18,798 nucleotides of DNA from an uncultured Oribacterium sp. (GCA_934279105.1 CAKQWR010000015.1:1-18798), one strand, 5' to 3'; shown: positions 1 to 7,680, counted from the first letter of the stretch. The notes: generated from the sequence alone by a model not told the origin. Numbers and translations: made by a program.

Positions 1-63
1 TACTTTTCTGAACTGTTCCGCGGAGGCGCAGGAGCTTCCGCCAAATTTTGCAACCTTGATCAT
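1..63 (-). CDS. lysC: Aspartate kinase, N-terminal fragment (cut by window edge)
   Basis: Twenty-one codons from an ATG at 63-61 read MIKVAKFGGSSCASAEQFRK and then V. The K-F-G-G-S-S core is the N-terminal phosphate-binding signature of aspartokinase, which phosphorylates L-aspartate in the first step of lysine, threonine, methionine and diaminopimelate synthesis. A GGAAGGGAG ribosome binding site lies 5-8 bases upstream, and a strong promoter lies at 98-126, so the start is well supported. The Cys at residue 12 sits where Val or Leu is more usual in the family (recalled, not aligned). With the start of transcription near 91 the leader is only about 28 nt, too short for a lysine riboswitch. 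The rest of the gene is outside the window, so feedback (ACT) domains and paralogue type cannot be judged. Confidence 0.85.
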   Translation of the reverse strand, partial: MIKVAKFGGSSCASAEQFRKV

Positions 64-90
64 TTCGTACTCCCTTCCAAATCTGGCATA

Positions 91-126
91 TTTCCGCATT
101 ATATCATCGAGGCCTTAAATGCACAA
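91..126 (-). promoter_or_regulatory. Sigma-A-type promoter for the aspartate kinase gene
   Basis: On the minus strand there is a perfect TATAAT -10 box (98-103) preceded by TGA, which gives an extended -10 (TGnTATAAT). A TTGTGC -35-like box (121-126) lies exactly 17 bp upstream. The predicted transcription start is near 91, giving a leader of about 28 nt. Confidence 0.75.
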
Positions 127-157
127 TATAATTAATAATCATGTAACCTATAGCAAA

Positions 158-177
158 GGCGCCGGAAGACCGACGCC
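158..177 (-). terminator. Terminator-like hairpin after the ABC permease gene
   Basis: On the minus strand GGCGTCGG-TCTT-CCGGCGCC forms an 8-bp stem (one G-U pair) with a 4-nt loop, starting 12 nt after the permease stop codon. Only three T residues follow (TTTGCTATAG), so the U-tract is weak. Its position between the permease and the lysC promoter fits an operon end, but efficiency is uncertain. Confidence 0.55.
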
Positions 178-188
178 CTGATAGAAAA

Positions 189-1532
189 TCACTCATTTCT
201 GATTGCAGCCAGCGGACTCAGTTTCATCGCTCGTGCTGCCGGAACGTAGCCGGCGATCGTGCCGACTGCGATGGCAAAGACGATTGCGAAGGCTGCCAGC
301 CAGAATGGTATACTCGAAAGTCCACCCATCGAACCAGAGCCAAACATCATAGAACCGGCATTCTTCGTAAAGAAGTTAATGACAAGTGAAATCAGATAAC
401 TTACAGCCAGTCCGGCCATGCCCCCCATCAGTCCGATCATACCTGACTCACAGAGAAACATATTTCGTATATCCGGCATTGCACACCCGAGCACCTTCAT
501 GACGCCGATTTCCTTCGTTCGTTCATAAATCGACATCATCATGGTATTCATGATACCAATCGCTGCGACAAGCAGAGATACGCCTCCGATTCCACCGAGC
601 ACAAGCTGAACCATACCCAGCTGCTGTTGTGCCTGCTTTAACCACTCCATACTGGAGCTTACACTGAAGCCCATATCTGAAATCTGTTTCTGAACAGCAC
701 TGACATTGTCCATATCATCTACAAACACATAGACATTATTGTAAACATAGTACGGGTACGGTTTTCCGTTTTTGTTCGTCTTCGGATTCGGCACCAGTGC
801 CTTTTTATAGATTTTTTTCAGGAAACGTTTCATACTGTCGAGATCCGTGTACACGCTGTACGAGCCATCTGACCAGTCGTCGGCGCCACCCTTCATGATA
901 CCGGCCACTGGGAAGATGTACTTCTTTGCTTTCGGCTCCTGCGTGCTGCCATCACTGCTTTGTGTACCCTGCGAAACGCTCGACTGCGGGAAGGTAATAA
1001 ACACCGTATCCTTCTCCGGATCGAATTCGACATTCTCCCAGGTTTTTTGCTTATAAAAGCTGTTATACAGAACCTGATTACCATAGAGAAGTTCCATCGT
1101 ATCCGAGTTTTCAGCCGGCAGATGGCCACCATCCCGGAGTTCCAGCTGCTTCAGATAGTCCTGTGTCACACCTACAATACTGAAGGAGCCGCTTACGCCC
1201 TTACACTTTGCTTCGATATACACCTCGATGGACGGACTCACGCCGGTCACATGGGGAATATGTTTAAAGCTCTCAACAGTCTCATCCGTCAGCATCATGG
1301 ACTGGTTTCCATTCACGCTGTCCCCATAGCCGCCCTCATATACATCGATTCTGGTAAGAGAGCCCATACTCTGGTAAGACTTCAGCATCATCACACTCAT
1401 ACCGATGCCGAGGCTCACCATCACCACGATCGATGCCGTACCGATGGCTACACCAAGTACCGTGAGTACAGTTCGCATCTTGCGTCGCTTTAGGTTATTC
1501 GTTGCGAGCTTGATAAGATCAAATAGTCTCAT
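189..1532 (-). CDS. MacB/FtsX-type ABC transporter permease
   Basis: A 447-residue protein with the MacB-type layout: an N-terminal membrane helix (about 20-42), a large extracytoplasmic domain (about 45-305), then three membrane helices (about 308-330, 361-385 and 408-430) in an FtsX domain. The conserved end PAARAMKLSPLAAIRNE is typical of this family. MacB-like permeases use ATP hydrolysis to drive work outside the membrane (mechanotransmission), such as export of peptides, lipoproteins or drugs. The external domain carries Ser/Gly/Lys-rich insertions near 183-203 and 247-262. The ATG is preceded by an AGGAAAAGGA site, and the gene overlaps the upstream beta-sandwich gene by 14 bp, implying coupled translation. 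It must pair with the ATPase at 3618-4382. The substrate cannot be told from sequence. Confidence 0.9.
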   Translation of the reverse strand: MRLFDLIKLATNNLKRRKMRTVLTVLGVAIGTASIVVMVSLGIGMSVMMLKSYQSMGSLTRIDVYEGGYGDSVNGNQSMMLTDETVESFKHIPHVTGVSPSIEVYIEAKCKGVSGSFSIVGVTQDYLKQLELRDGGHLPAENSDTMELLYGNQVLYNSFYKQKTWENVEFDPEKDTVFITFPQSSVSQGTQSSDGSTQEPKAKKYIFPVAGIMKGGADDWSDGSYSVYTDLDSMKRFLKKIYKKALVPNPKTNKNGKPYPYYVYNNVYVFVDDMDNVSAVQKQISDMGFSVSSSMEWLKQAQQQLGMVQLVLGGIGGVSLLVAAIGIMNTMMMSIYERTKEIGVMKVLGCAMPDIRNMFLCESGMIGLMGGMAGLAVSYLISLVINFFTKNAGSMMFGSGSMGGLSSIPFWLAAFAIVFAIAVGTIAGYVPAARAMKLSPLAAIRNE

Positions 1533-3588
1533 CGTGTTCCTTTTCCTGCTTCTTCTTATTCCTATACTTCTTCACGAATACAGCAGCTGCTGCAAGCAGA
1601 ACGACCAGGCCGCCGATGATCGGGAGTTTAAAGCGCTGGAAAATTCCCGGCGTTTCCTCCGTCATCGTGTCCATGCCGTCGATATCTCCTGTTATATCCA
1701 TCGGCTCATTTACCATCAGGTTTACTGTCTGCTCTGATGTATGTACCTCACCATTGACATCCTCATAGCTGATGATGACCTGAATCGTGCCATCATCTTG
1801 CGTCGGTGCCGCACCCGTGATCATCGCGTCCACGGAGCCAGACTCGCCCGGCTTGATATTTCCAACATAGCTGCTGGTATCGTTGATAGAATCTGCCTTG
1901 AATTCCGCCGTTACATTGTAAAGAATCACCTTGCCGGTGTTATTAATATTGAACATGACGTTCGATTCACTGCCGACGTCAATGCTTTCCGGCATCACAT
2001 CATAATTGGATACAGAAAGGCGTGCTTCCTGATTCACGCTAATGTTCAGACTTACCTTCTCCTCTGCATTCTTAAAATCCGGTGAATCATACTTTTCGTT
2101 GATCGTAAGCGCATACGATCGAGGATCGATGCCCGGCTCGGCTACCATATTCCAGGCGATCTCCTTCGTTTCACCAGCTGCAAGACTATTGATGACGTAG
2201 GAGTTTGCGCCATTTTCGGTAGACAGCGCAGACGAGTCATTCACCTTCTCCGATTCGATGGAAAGGAGGATATTACTTGCACTGATACCGGTACTTGCAT
2301 TCTGCATCTGAACGATCAGTTTAAATGGCTGGCCAGCAAAAACCTTTTCCGGTTCCGTATGATATCCCGCTACAACAAGACGTGCCTTCGAGCGGTCATT
2401 CACATTGAAATCACGCTGACTATCGGTTTCATCCGTCGTCGGATTGCTGATATGCACGTAATAGGTATACTGCTCTGTTTTTGTAATCGTCGCATTCGGT
2501 GTTTCCTTATAGTTCACGGTGAAACCGATGGCATGATCACCACTTTTTGAATCCTTTGCAATCGCCATCGAATACGGTGCTGAAATCGTCTGATCCGCTT
2601 CCACACTTGCAAAGTTACGATCGTAATTTTCTTCCGTCAAACGGAACGGAAAACTGCTGTAGTCAATTCTTCCACCGGTTGCAGCAGCACCGGAGCTGTT
2701 CGAAGACTGTGCAGCATCTCCCTTATTCATTTTAACGACCACATCATACAGGGCTCTTCCCTTTTTATTCCTGAAATTCACTGCAAAATTGACCGTTCCA
2801 GGATAGGTACCACTCGGTGTCGTCTGTCCCTCTCCGAGAACGAACGCCTGATCCTTCGTAACACTTGTCGGGTTGTTCACCGTACCAAGATCCTGAACAT
2901 AAATATTGATAAATTCTGCACGGCTAAGACTACCATACTGCCCTGTCGGATTGTACGGTACATCATAATTCATCGAAATCGGAATTGCATAATAGCCTTC
3001 CTTGATGTCATTTCGGATTTTCACATTGAACGTTACTTCTTTGTATTCACCCTTCTTGAGAGAACCCAGTGATTTTTCCTGGCTCATCGTCGATGTACCG
3101 ATCTCCAGCGGATACGTACCGCCATCCACCGGATAGGTTAAGCCCAGGGATGCATTATACGCACGCGCCGCAGCTGCCTGATAGCCTTCATTGTACGCAT
3201 CATGCTGCAGCGACTCCTGTTCATCATCTCCACTGTCGTCATATGGATTTGATTTATTGGCATTCGGAACGATACCCTTCGTATTTACGAGGCTCTGGTC
3301 CTGACTCAAGCGTACACGTACGTTGTTGATCACGTCGCCCGTCGGATTGTAAAGTCCGTTTACGCCATTGTATCCGATCTTTACCGTGAGCTGAAAGTCC
3401 TGTCCGATACCTGCAACCGGCGTATCTGCGGCATCGTGAATGAAGGTGTTCATGTTCGTGTCGACGTAGGCTGCCTGTGCTTCCATCGGCTTCATCACAG
3501 AAAATACAGGTGTCATGAGTGCAAGCGTCATCACGCCGCACAGAACACGCTGAAGGATTTTTTTCTTATTTTTGTGAAAATGATGCAT
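1519..3588 (-). CDS. Secreted, membrane-anchored CARDB-like beta-sandwich protein of the ABC operon
   Basis: A 689-residue protein not recognised as a named family member. It has a basic N-terminus (KNKKK at 6-10), a hydrophobic stretch (about 14-33) and a likely signal peptidase site at AQA-A (37-40). A C-terminal membrane helix (about 655-672) is followed by a Lys/Arg-rich tail, so the body should sit outside the membrane, anchored by its C-terminus. The body looks like serial beta-sandwich units of the CARDB/NEW3 or COG1361 type. The clearest pair starts ARLVVAGYHTEPEKVFAGQ (402-420) and ARLSVSNYDVMPESIDVGS (522-540); looser units start near 61 and 248. An acidic insert lies at 117-130. 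The gene starts 29 bp after the ATPase and overlaps the permease by 14 bp. It may be a substrate-binding or envelope-spanning partner in place of a MacA-type adaptor; that role is inference. Confidence 0.8.
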   Translation of the reverse strand: MHHFHKNKKKILQRVLCGVMTLALMTPVFSVMKPMEAQAAYVDTNMNTFIHDAADTPVAGIGQDFQLTVKIGYNGVNGLYNPTGDVINNVRVRLSQDQSLVNTKGIVPNANKSNPYDDSGDDEQESLQHDAYNEGYQAAAARAYNASLGLTYPVDGGTYPLEIGTSTMSQEKSLGSLKKGEYKEVTFNVKIRNDIKEGYYAIPISMNYDVPYNPTGQYGSLSRAEFINIYVQDLGTVNNPTSVTKDQAFVLGEGQTTPSGTYPGTVNFAVNFRNKKGRALYDVVVKMNKGDAAQSSNSSGAAATGGRIDYSSFPFRLTEENYDRNFASVEADQTISAPYSMAIAKDSKSGDHAIGFTVNYKETPNATITKTEQYTYYVHISNPTTDETDSQRDFNVNDRSKARLVVAGYHTEPEKVFAGQPFKLIVQMQNASTGISASNILLSIESEKVNDSSALSTENGANSYVINSLAAGETKEIAWNMVAEPGIDPRSYALTINEKYDSPDFKNAEEKVSLNISVNQEARLSVSNYDVMPESIDVGSESNVMFNINNTGKVILYNVTAEFKADSINDTSSYVGNIKPGESGSVDAMITGAAPTQDDGTIQVIISYEDVNGEVHTSEQTVNLMVNEPMDITGDIDGMDTMTEETPGIFQRFKLPIIGGLVVLLAAAAVFVKKYRNKKKQEKEHDETI

Positions 3589-3617
3589 AGTTTTCTACCC
3601 CTCTATAAACACAGAAA

Positions 3618-4382
3618 TCAAGTCAGCGGCGTCACAATCGCATATGGCGGATTTCCGGTTTCTTCTAAAATTTTCTTCTCAATCGGACTTTCCGGATTGA
3701 TGACGGTCTCTACGATTTTCCCATCAACAACCCGCAGCTGTCGATCTGACCAGGACGCAATGTGCTGATCATGGGTCACCATGATCAATGTGCGATTTTC
3801 TTCGCGGACTATTTTCTGCAGTAAGCGCAGTACATCTTCCGTCGTATGAGAGTCCAGGTTACCGGTCGGCTCATCTGCGAAGATAATTTTCGGATCGATC
3901 ACCAGGGCACGTGCGATACCGACACGCTGCTGCTGACCACCGGACATCTGGTTCGGCATATGTTCTGCCTGATCGCCGATACCGATCAGCTTCATAAACT
4001 TTTCCGCCTCCCTAATGCGCGTTTCATATGGTACACCGCGGAACATAAGCGGCATCGCAACATTTTCAACTGCATTCATAGAAGCAATCAGGTTATAGCT
4101 CTGAAAGATAAATCCTACATTTTCCCTTCGAAAAGTAACAAGATCTGCTTCGCTCATCTTATCGATGCGCTTTCCGGCAATCTGAATCACACCACGGCTC
4201 GGGGCTTCGAGCCCGGCAAGCATATTGAGACAGGTCGACTTTCCGGAGCCGGATGTACCGACGATGGCCACAAACTCGCCCTTATAAACATCAAACGAGA
4301 CACCATTTAGCGCATAGACTTTATTGTCTCCGATTTTAAAAATTTTATATAAGTCTCGCACTTTAATAATCGGTTCCACCAC
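3618..4382 (-). CDS. ABC transporter ATP-binding protein, MacB/LolD type
   Basis: A 254-residue ATPase with every expected motif: Walker A GTSGSGKST (42-50), Q-loop Q94, signature MSGGQQQR (146-153), Walker B ending IIFADEP (166-172), D-loop NLDS (175-178) and switch His 204. The sequence ADEPTGNLDS is typical of the LolD/MacB/FtsE branch. It energises the permease at 189-1532. Two tandem GTG codons can start it (4382 and 4379); the AGGAG site is 4 nt from the first and 7 nt from the second, so the second may be the true start. A 30-residue tail after the switch region (NPESPIEKKILEETGNPPYA) extends beyond the usual core. This is the first gene of the operon, behind its own promoter. Confidence 0.93.
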   Translation of the reverse strand: MVEPIIKVRDLYKIFKIGDNKVYALNGVSFDVYKGEFVAIVGTSGSGKSTCLNMLAGLEAPSRGVIQIAGKRIDKMSEADLVTFRRENVGFIFQSYNLIASMNAVENVAMPLMFRGVPYETRIREAEKFMKLIGIGDQAEHMPNQMSGGQQQRVGIARALVIDPKIIFADEPTGNLDSHTTEDVLRLLQKIVREENRTLIMVTHDQHIASWSDRQLRVVDGKIVETVINPESPIEKKILEETGNPPYAIVTPLT

Positions 4383-4423
4383 ATCTCTCCTCTGCTTGCA
4401 ATAGACAATCTATATGGACCTTC

Positions 4424-4452
4424 ATTATATGACAGCCATAACGTATATACAA
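4424..4452 (-). promoter_or_regulatory. Promoter of the ABC/CARDB operon
   Basis: A perfect TATAAT (4424-4429) lies 17 bp downstream of TTGTAT (4447-4452, 4 of 6 matches to TTGACA) on the minus strand. The predicted start of transcription is near 4417, about 35 nt before the GTG start of the ATPase gene. Confidence 0.7.
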
Positions 4453-4466
4453 TGAACGAATTCATT
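4451..4466. promoter_or_regulatory. Inverted repeat touching the -35 box (candidate operator)
   Basis: Perfect 6-bp arms AATGAA and TTCATT flank a 4-bp TTCG centre (minus-strand sense). The repeat overlaps the -35 hexamer of the ABC operon promoter by 2 bp and extends upstream. Its position suits a repressor or activator site. No regulator gene lies nearby in the window. Confidence 0.35.
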
Positions 4467-4522
4467 AACAAAGCGGACATGTAGATTTAAGAATCATACG
4501 CATTACAGGATTTGAAGAAAAC

Positions 4523-4551
4523 AAAAACCCGTGTCATAGACACAGGTTTTT
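4523..4551 (-). terminator. Strong intrinsic terminator after serS
   Basis: The minus strand reads AAAAACC-T-GTGTC, loop TAT, GACAC-G-GGTTTTT: a 13-bp stem with one G-U pair, ending in TTTTTGTTTTC. It begins about 45 nt after the serS stop codon and separates serS from the ABC operon promoter. The plus-strand copy also ends in T residues, though it has an A-C mismatch. Confidence 0.9.
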
Positions 4552-4595
4552 GAATGATTATCAATTTTCATCAATGGACCATAAACCCCGATGTT

Positions 4596-5915
4596 TTACG
4601 CATTTGCCGGCTTACCTTCGATGGAATTCCACTTTGGTGTCAGCACCTTCGTACCGCCCATATATGGCTGAAGGACTTCCGGAATCGTGATGCTTCCATC
4701 CGCCTGAAGACGATTCTCCAGGAATGCAATCAGCATACGAGGTGGTGCAACACAGGTATTATTCAGCGTATTTGCCAGATGAATCTTGCCATCCTTGCCC
4801 TTGATACGGATATGGAGACGTCTCGCCTGCGCATCACCGAGATTCGAGCAGGAACCAACCTCAAAGTACTTCTTCTGACGTGGAGACCAGGCTTCAACGT
4901 CGCAGGACTTCACCTTAAGATCCGCAAGATCACCGGAGCAACACTCAAGTGTTCTTACAGGAATATCCATGGAGCGGAAGAAATCAACTGTATTCTTCCA
5001 GAGCTTCTCATACCAGTCCATCGCATCTTCCGGCTCACAAACGACGATCATCTCCTGCTTCTCGAACTGGTGGATACGATATACGCCTCTCTCCTCGATT
5101 CCGTGTGCACCCTTCTCCTTACGGAAGCATGGTGAGTAGGAAGTAAGTGAAAGTGGAAGCGTATCTGCCGGAAGAATCTCATCGATGAAACGACCGATCA
5201 TAGAGTGCTCAGAAGTACCGATGAGATACAAATCTTCACCCTCGATCTTATACATCATGGCGTCCATCTCAGCAAAGGACATAACACCATCCACGACCTT
5301 AGAACGAATCATATATGGCGGAATCACATAGGTAAAACCACGATTGATCATAAAATCACGTGCATAGCTAAGTACTGCAGAGTGCAGTCTTGCGATGTCA
5401 CCGATCAGATAATAGAAACCGTTACCTGCTACACGGCCGGCTGCATCGAGATCGATGCCACCAAAGGACTCCATAATGTCCGTGTGATATGGCACTTCAA
5501 ACGCTGGAACAACTGGCTCACCGAAACGCTCATTCTCAACGTTATGGGAATCATCCGGTCCGATCGGAACAGATGCGTCGATCATATTCGGGATGATCAT
5601 CATGCGCTTCGTAACCTCAGCCTGAAGCTTCGGCTCCTGCTCTTCGAGTTCCTTCAGACGAGCCGTAAATGCACCAACTTCGGCCTTTACTTCCTCTGCC
5701 TCTGCCTTCTTACCCTGTGCCATCAGCGCACCGATCTGCTTGGATACAGCATTCTTCTTCGCACGAAGCTCATCAGCCTCCTGCTGGCACTTTCTGGCCT
5801 CAAGATCAAACTTGATTACTTCATCTACTAATGGAAGCTTTTCATCCTGAAACTTCTTCTTGATATTCTCTTTTACAAGTTCCGGATTCTCTCTGACAAA
5901 TTTAATATCTAACAT
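4596..5915 (-). CDS. serS: Serine-tRNA ligase (divergent motif 3)
   Basis: A 439-residue class II synthetase that charges tRNA-Ser with serine. An N-terminal coiled-coil tRNA-binding arm (about 30-105) precedes the catalytic core: TSE motif 234-236, motif 2 with CFRKEKG and HQFEKQEM (263-289), the Cys-rich serine pocket EVGSCSN (352-358), and motif 3 around NTLNNTCVAPPRML (382-395) with Arg 393. Common bacterial SerS has a GSGLAVGR-like motif 3 and TAE instead of TSE, so this belongs to a diverged branch. The ATG at 5915 was chosen because MLDIKFVREN is the canonical SerS N-terminus and a GGGGAGAGG site lies just upstream. The open frame continues 99 codons further, but that stretch has no SerS similarity and crosses the promoter. 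Single-gene unit with its own promoter and terminator. Confidence 0.93.
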   Translation of the reverse strand: MLDIKFVRENPELVKENIKKKFQDEKLPLVDEVIKFDLEARKCQQEADELRAKKNAVSKQIGALMAQGKKAEAEEVKAEVGAFTARLKELEEQEPKLQAEVTKRMMIIPNMIDASVPIGPDDSHNVENERFGEPVVPAFEVPYHTDIMESFGGIDLDAAGRVAGNGFYYLIGDIARLHSAVLSYARDFMINRGFTYVIPPYMIRSKVVDGVMSFAEMDAMMYKIEGEDLYLIGTSEHSMIGRFIDEILPADTLPLSLTSYSPCFRKEKGAHGIEERGVYRIHQFEKQEMIVVCEPEDAMDWYEKLWKNTVDFFRSMDIPVRTLECCSGDLADLKVKSCDVEAWSPRQKKYFEVGSCSNLGDAQARRLHIRIKGKDGKIHLANTLNNTCVAPPRMLIAFLENRLQADGSITIPEVLQPYMGGTKVLTPKWNSIEGKPANA

Positions 5916-5920
5916 AGGAT

Positions 5921-5930
5921 CCTCTCCCCT
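5921..5930 (-). promoter_or_regulatory. Ribosome binding site fixing the serS start
   Basis: AGGGGAGAGG on the minus strand lies 5 nt before the ATG at 5915. It selects the MLDIKF start over the longer open frame that reaches 6212. Confidence 0.75.
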
Positions 5931-5967
5931 TCTGCGATAAACTATTCTAGCGTTAGACGCACCATTA

Positions 5968-5996
5968 ACTATAGCTTGATTTTCCGCGCTTTTCAA
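5968..5996 (-). promoter_or_regulatory. serS promoter
   Basis: TTGAAA (5991-5996, 5 of 6 consensus) and TATAGT (5968-5973, 5 of 6) on the minus strand are separated by exactly 17 bp. The predicted transcription start is near 5961, leaving a leader of about 46 nt. That is too short for a T-box, so no tRNA-sensing leader is present here. Confidence 0.75.
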
Positions 5997-6084
5997 GTCA
6001 TTCTGCGCGATGGCGTACGTAAGATACTGCATTTCCGTCGGACAGCCCGAAGCACCGACATCCGACACACCCGATAAAAACGAC

Positions 6085-6975
6085 TTACAGTGCCGACAAA
6101 ATGTCCTCGAACTGGACACCATAGATGATCGGCACCTGTTCTTCTTCGCTATGCTGTATGCAGAGCGCAATAAAATCGCCAGCACGACGTGTTGCATTTT
6201 CAAGCGCCTCACCCTTCAGATATAAGCTGCCGACAATTGAACTGAACAGATCCCCTGTCCCGGGCCTTCCATCACCGGTCCGTATATTTCTCACGAAGCG
6301 CATATCACCATCTGTTTCCGAAACAACATTGATCAGTGTATCCGGCACAGAATTTTCTTCACCCGGTTTTCCGTTTTCATATGCTTCGACACCGGTTATG
6401 ATGATCTGACCTTGCGTCAGATGATGAAGCTCTGAAAGGAGCGAATACATCACCATACCACGTGCCGCATCGCCACTGCAGGTATCAAGCGTCTCCTTCA
6501 GACCATCATAATCAAAATCTGCCAGGAATGCAGCTTCCGTTAGATTCGGACAGATCAGGTCTGCTTTTCCAGAGAGTGTACGCATCGCTTCGATATGCTG
6601 TTCCGTCATTCCTTTATAGAGACGTCCATGATCCGCCATCGCAGGATCCAGTATGATTTTCAGTTGCGGATTCCGCTTCTTTTCATCTTCAATATAGGCT
6701 TCAATTGCATGGAGGTCTATGCAGTCTCCGAGGTAACCGATCAGGATTCCGTCAAAATGAATCTCATTTTCCTTCAATATTGACAGGCGCTCTTCCATCA
6801 CATCTCCGAGCCCCGTACTCGAGACGTGCGGAAACGCCGTATGATTACTGAGAACGGCCGTCGGAATCGGGCATGCGGTGAGCTGCAATGCGGATACGAC
6901 CGGAATTTGTACCGAAAGCGAGCAGCGTCCGACACTGCAAAGATCATTTATCAGGGCAAGTTTCTTTAACAACAC
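6085..6975 (-). CDS. Pyridoxine/pyridoxamine kinase (PdxK/PdxY-like)
   Basis: A 296-residue ribokinase-fold kinase that should phosphorylate B6 vitamers (pyridoxal, pyridoxine or pyridoxamine) in PLP salvage. Seen features: NDLCSVGRCSL near the N-terminus (10-20), the DPAMADHG segment (110-117), PNLTEA (143-148) and the anion-hole/catalytic motif GTGDLF (239-244) with Asp 242 as expected base. Length fits the PdxY/PdxK family. Start choice: GTG at 6975 lies only 3 nt after AAGGAG (6979-6984), while the next codon but none, TTG at 6972, lies 6 nt after it, so the protein may begin one residue later. The binding site abuts the rpe stop codon (9-nt gap), suggesting coupled translation. No terminator is evident after the stop. 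B6-vitamer preference cannot be read from sequence; a hydroxymethylpyrimidine kinase is less likely. Confidence 0.85.
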   Translation of the reverse strand: MLLKKLALINDLCSVGRCSLSVQIPVVSALQLTACPIPTAVLSNHTAFPHVSSTGLGDVMEERLSILKENEIHFDGILIGYLGDCIDLHAIEAYIEDEKKRNPQLKIILDPAMADHGRLYKGMTEQHIEAMRTLSGKADLICPNLTEAAFLADFDYDGLKETLDTCSGDAARGMVMYSLLSELHHLTQGQIIITGVEAYENGKPGEENSVPDTLINVVSETDGDMRFVRNIRTGDGRPGTGDLFSSIVGSLYLKGEALENATRRAGDFIALCIQHSEEEQVPIIYGVQFEDILSAL

Positions 6976-6984
6976 AGACTCCTT

Positions 6985-7647
6985 TTATGCATTTAAAATA
7001 GCATGAAATGCCTTCACATTGTCTGCCATATGCTCACGTGGTTTAAAAACAGCAGATCCTGCGATAAAAAAGTTTGCACCTGCTTCCTTGATTTCCTGAA
7101 CATTATCAAGAGTCACACCACCGTCGATACCGATATTCAGGTCCAGTCCCGCTTCCATCGCCTCACGACGAAGTGCACGAATTTTATCAATTGTGTACGG
7201 AATCAATTTCTGTCCGCCGAAGCCTGGATTCACGGACATGATCAGCACGAGATCGAGCATCGGGAGAACACAGTCAAGTGTACTGATCGGCGTTGCAGGA
7301 TTCAGCGCTACGCCCGCCTTGAGGCCACGCTCCTTGATCTGCTGGATGGTGCGGTCGAGATGTTTGCATGCCTCCTGATGAACCGTGATACCATCCGCGC
7401 CGGCATCTGCAACTGCATCGATGTAACGGCCCGGTTCTGACACCATCATATGAACATCGAAGAAGCAGTGATTATCCTTACGCACAGACTGAATCACCGG
7501 CATACCGAACGAAATATTTGGCACGAAATCGCCATCCATCATATCAAAATGAAGGTACTTCGTTCCTGCTTCCTCAAGTACACGAAGATCCTCGCGCAGT
7601 GTTCCGAAATCAGCAGATAAAATCGATGGGGACAGATTGTAATTCAT
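6985..7647 (-). CDS. rpe: Ribulose-phosphate 3-epimerase
   Basis: A 220-residue TIM-barrel enzyme interconverting ribulose 5-phosphate and xylulose 5-phosphate in the pentose phosphate pathway. The metal site and catalytic residues are visible: HFDMMDGDFVPN with His 33 and Asp 35, His 66 in DVHMMV, and Asp 175 in IGIDGG. The phosphate-binding segments MSVNPGFGGQ (137-146) and FIAGSAVF (194-201) are present. The frame stays open 23 codons upstream, but the ATG at 7647 fits the family N-terminus (NYNLSPSILSADF) and has a GAGGAG site 6 nt upstream. It follows rsgA after a 65-bp gap holding a small hairpin, the order seen in many Firmicutes. Confidence 0.95.
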   Translation of the reverse strand: MNYNLSPSILSADFGTLREDLRVLEEAGTKYLHFDMMDGDFVPNISFGMPVIQSVRKDNHCFFDVHMMVSEPGRYIDAVADAGADGITVHQEACKHLDRTIQQIKERGLKAGVALNPATPISTLDCVLPMLDLVLIMSVNPGFGGQKLIPYTIDKIRALRREAMEAGLDLNIGIDGGVTLDNVQEIKEAGANFFIAGSAVFKPREHMADNVKAFHAILNA

Positions 7648-7653
7648 ATTTTT

Positions 7654-7659
7654 CTCCTC
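7654..7659 (-). promoter_or_regulatory. Ribosome binding site fixing the rpe start
   Basis: GAGGAG on the minus strand is 6 nt upstream of the ATG at 7647, supporting a 220-residue product over the longer open frame. Confidence 0.75.
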
Positions 7660-7680
7660 TTTATAGCTCCATGCGCTACT

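Noticed and set aside
64..126. Possible lysine riboswitch before the aspartate kinase gene
   Set aside because: The predicted leader is about 28 nt, far shorter than a lysine riboswitch.
3526..3588. Cys 17 in the signal peptide of the CARDB-like protein as a lipobox
   Set aside because: The residues before it are R-V-L, not a lipobox pattern, and a normal AQA-A cleavage site follows further on.
6037..6066. GTCGGA/TCCGAC inverted repeat as a terminator for the B6 kinase gene
   Set aside because: Six-base arms are separated by 18 bases and no T-tract follows. It is probably chance in a GTCGG-rich stretch.
5916..6084. Possible T-box leader upstream of serS
   Set aside because: A clear promoter leaves only about 46 nt of leader, too short for a T-box, and no terminator/antiterminator pair is seen.
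5916..6212. Open extension giving serS 99 extra N-terminal codons
   Set aside because: It crosses the serS promoter and the end of the upstream kinase gene in another frame, has no SerS-like sequence, and the ATG at 5915 has a good binding site and the canonical N-terminus.
847..6225. Many plus-strand open frames of 60-200 codons opposite the genes
   Set aside because: They lie antisense to clear minus-strand genes, have low-complexity or His/Arg/Ser-rich composition typical of shadow frames, and lack good ribosome binding sites or family motifs.
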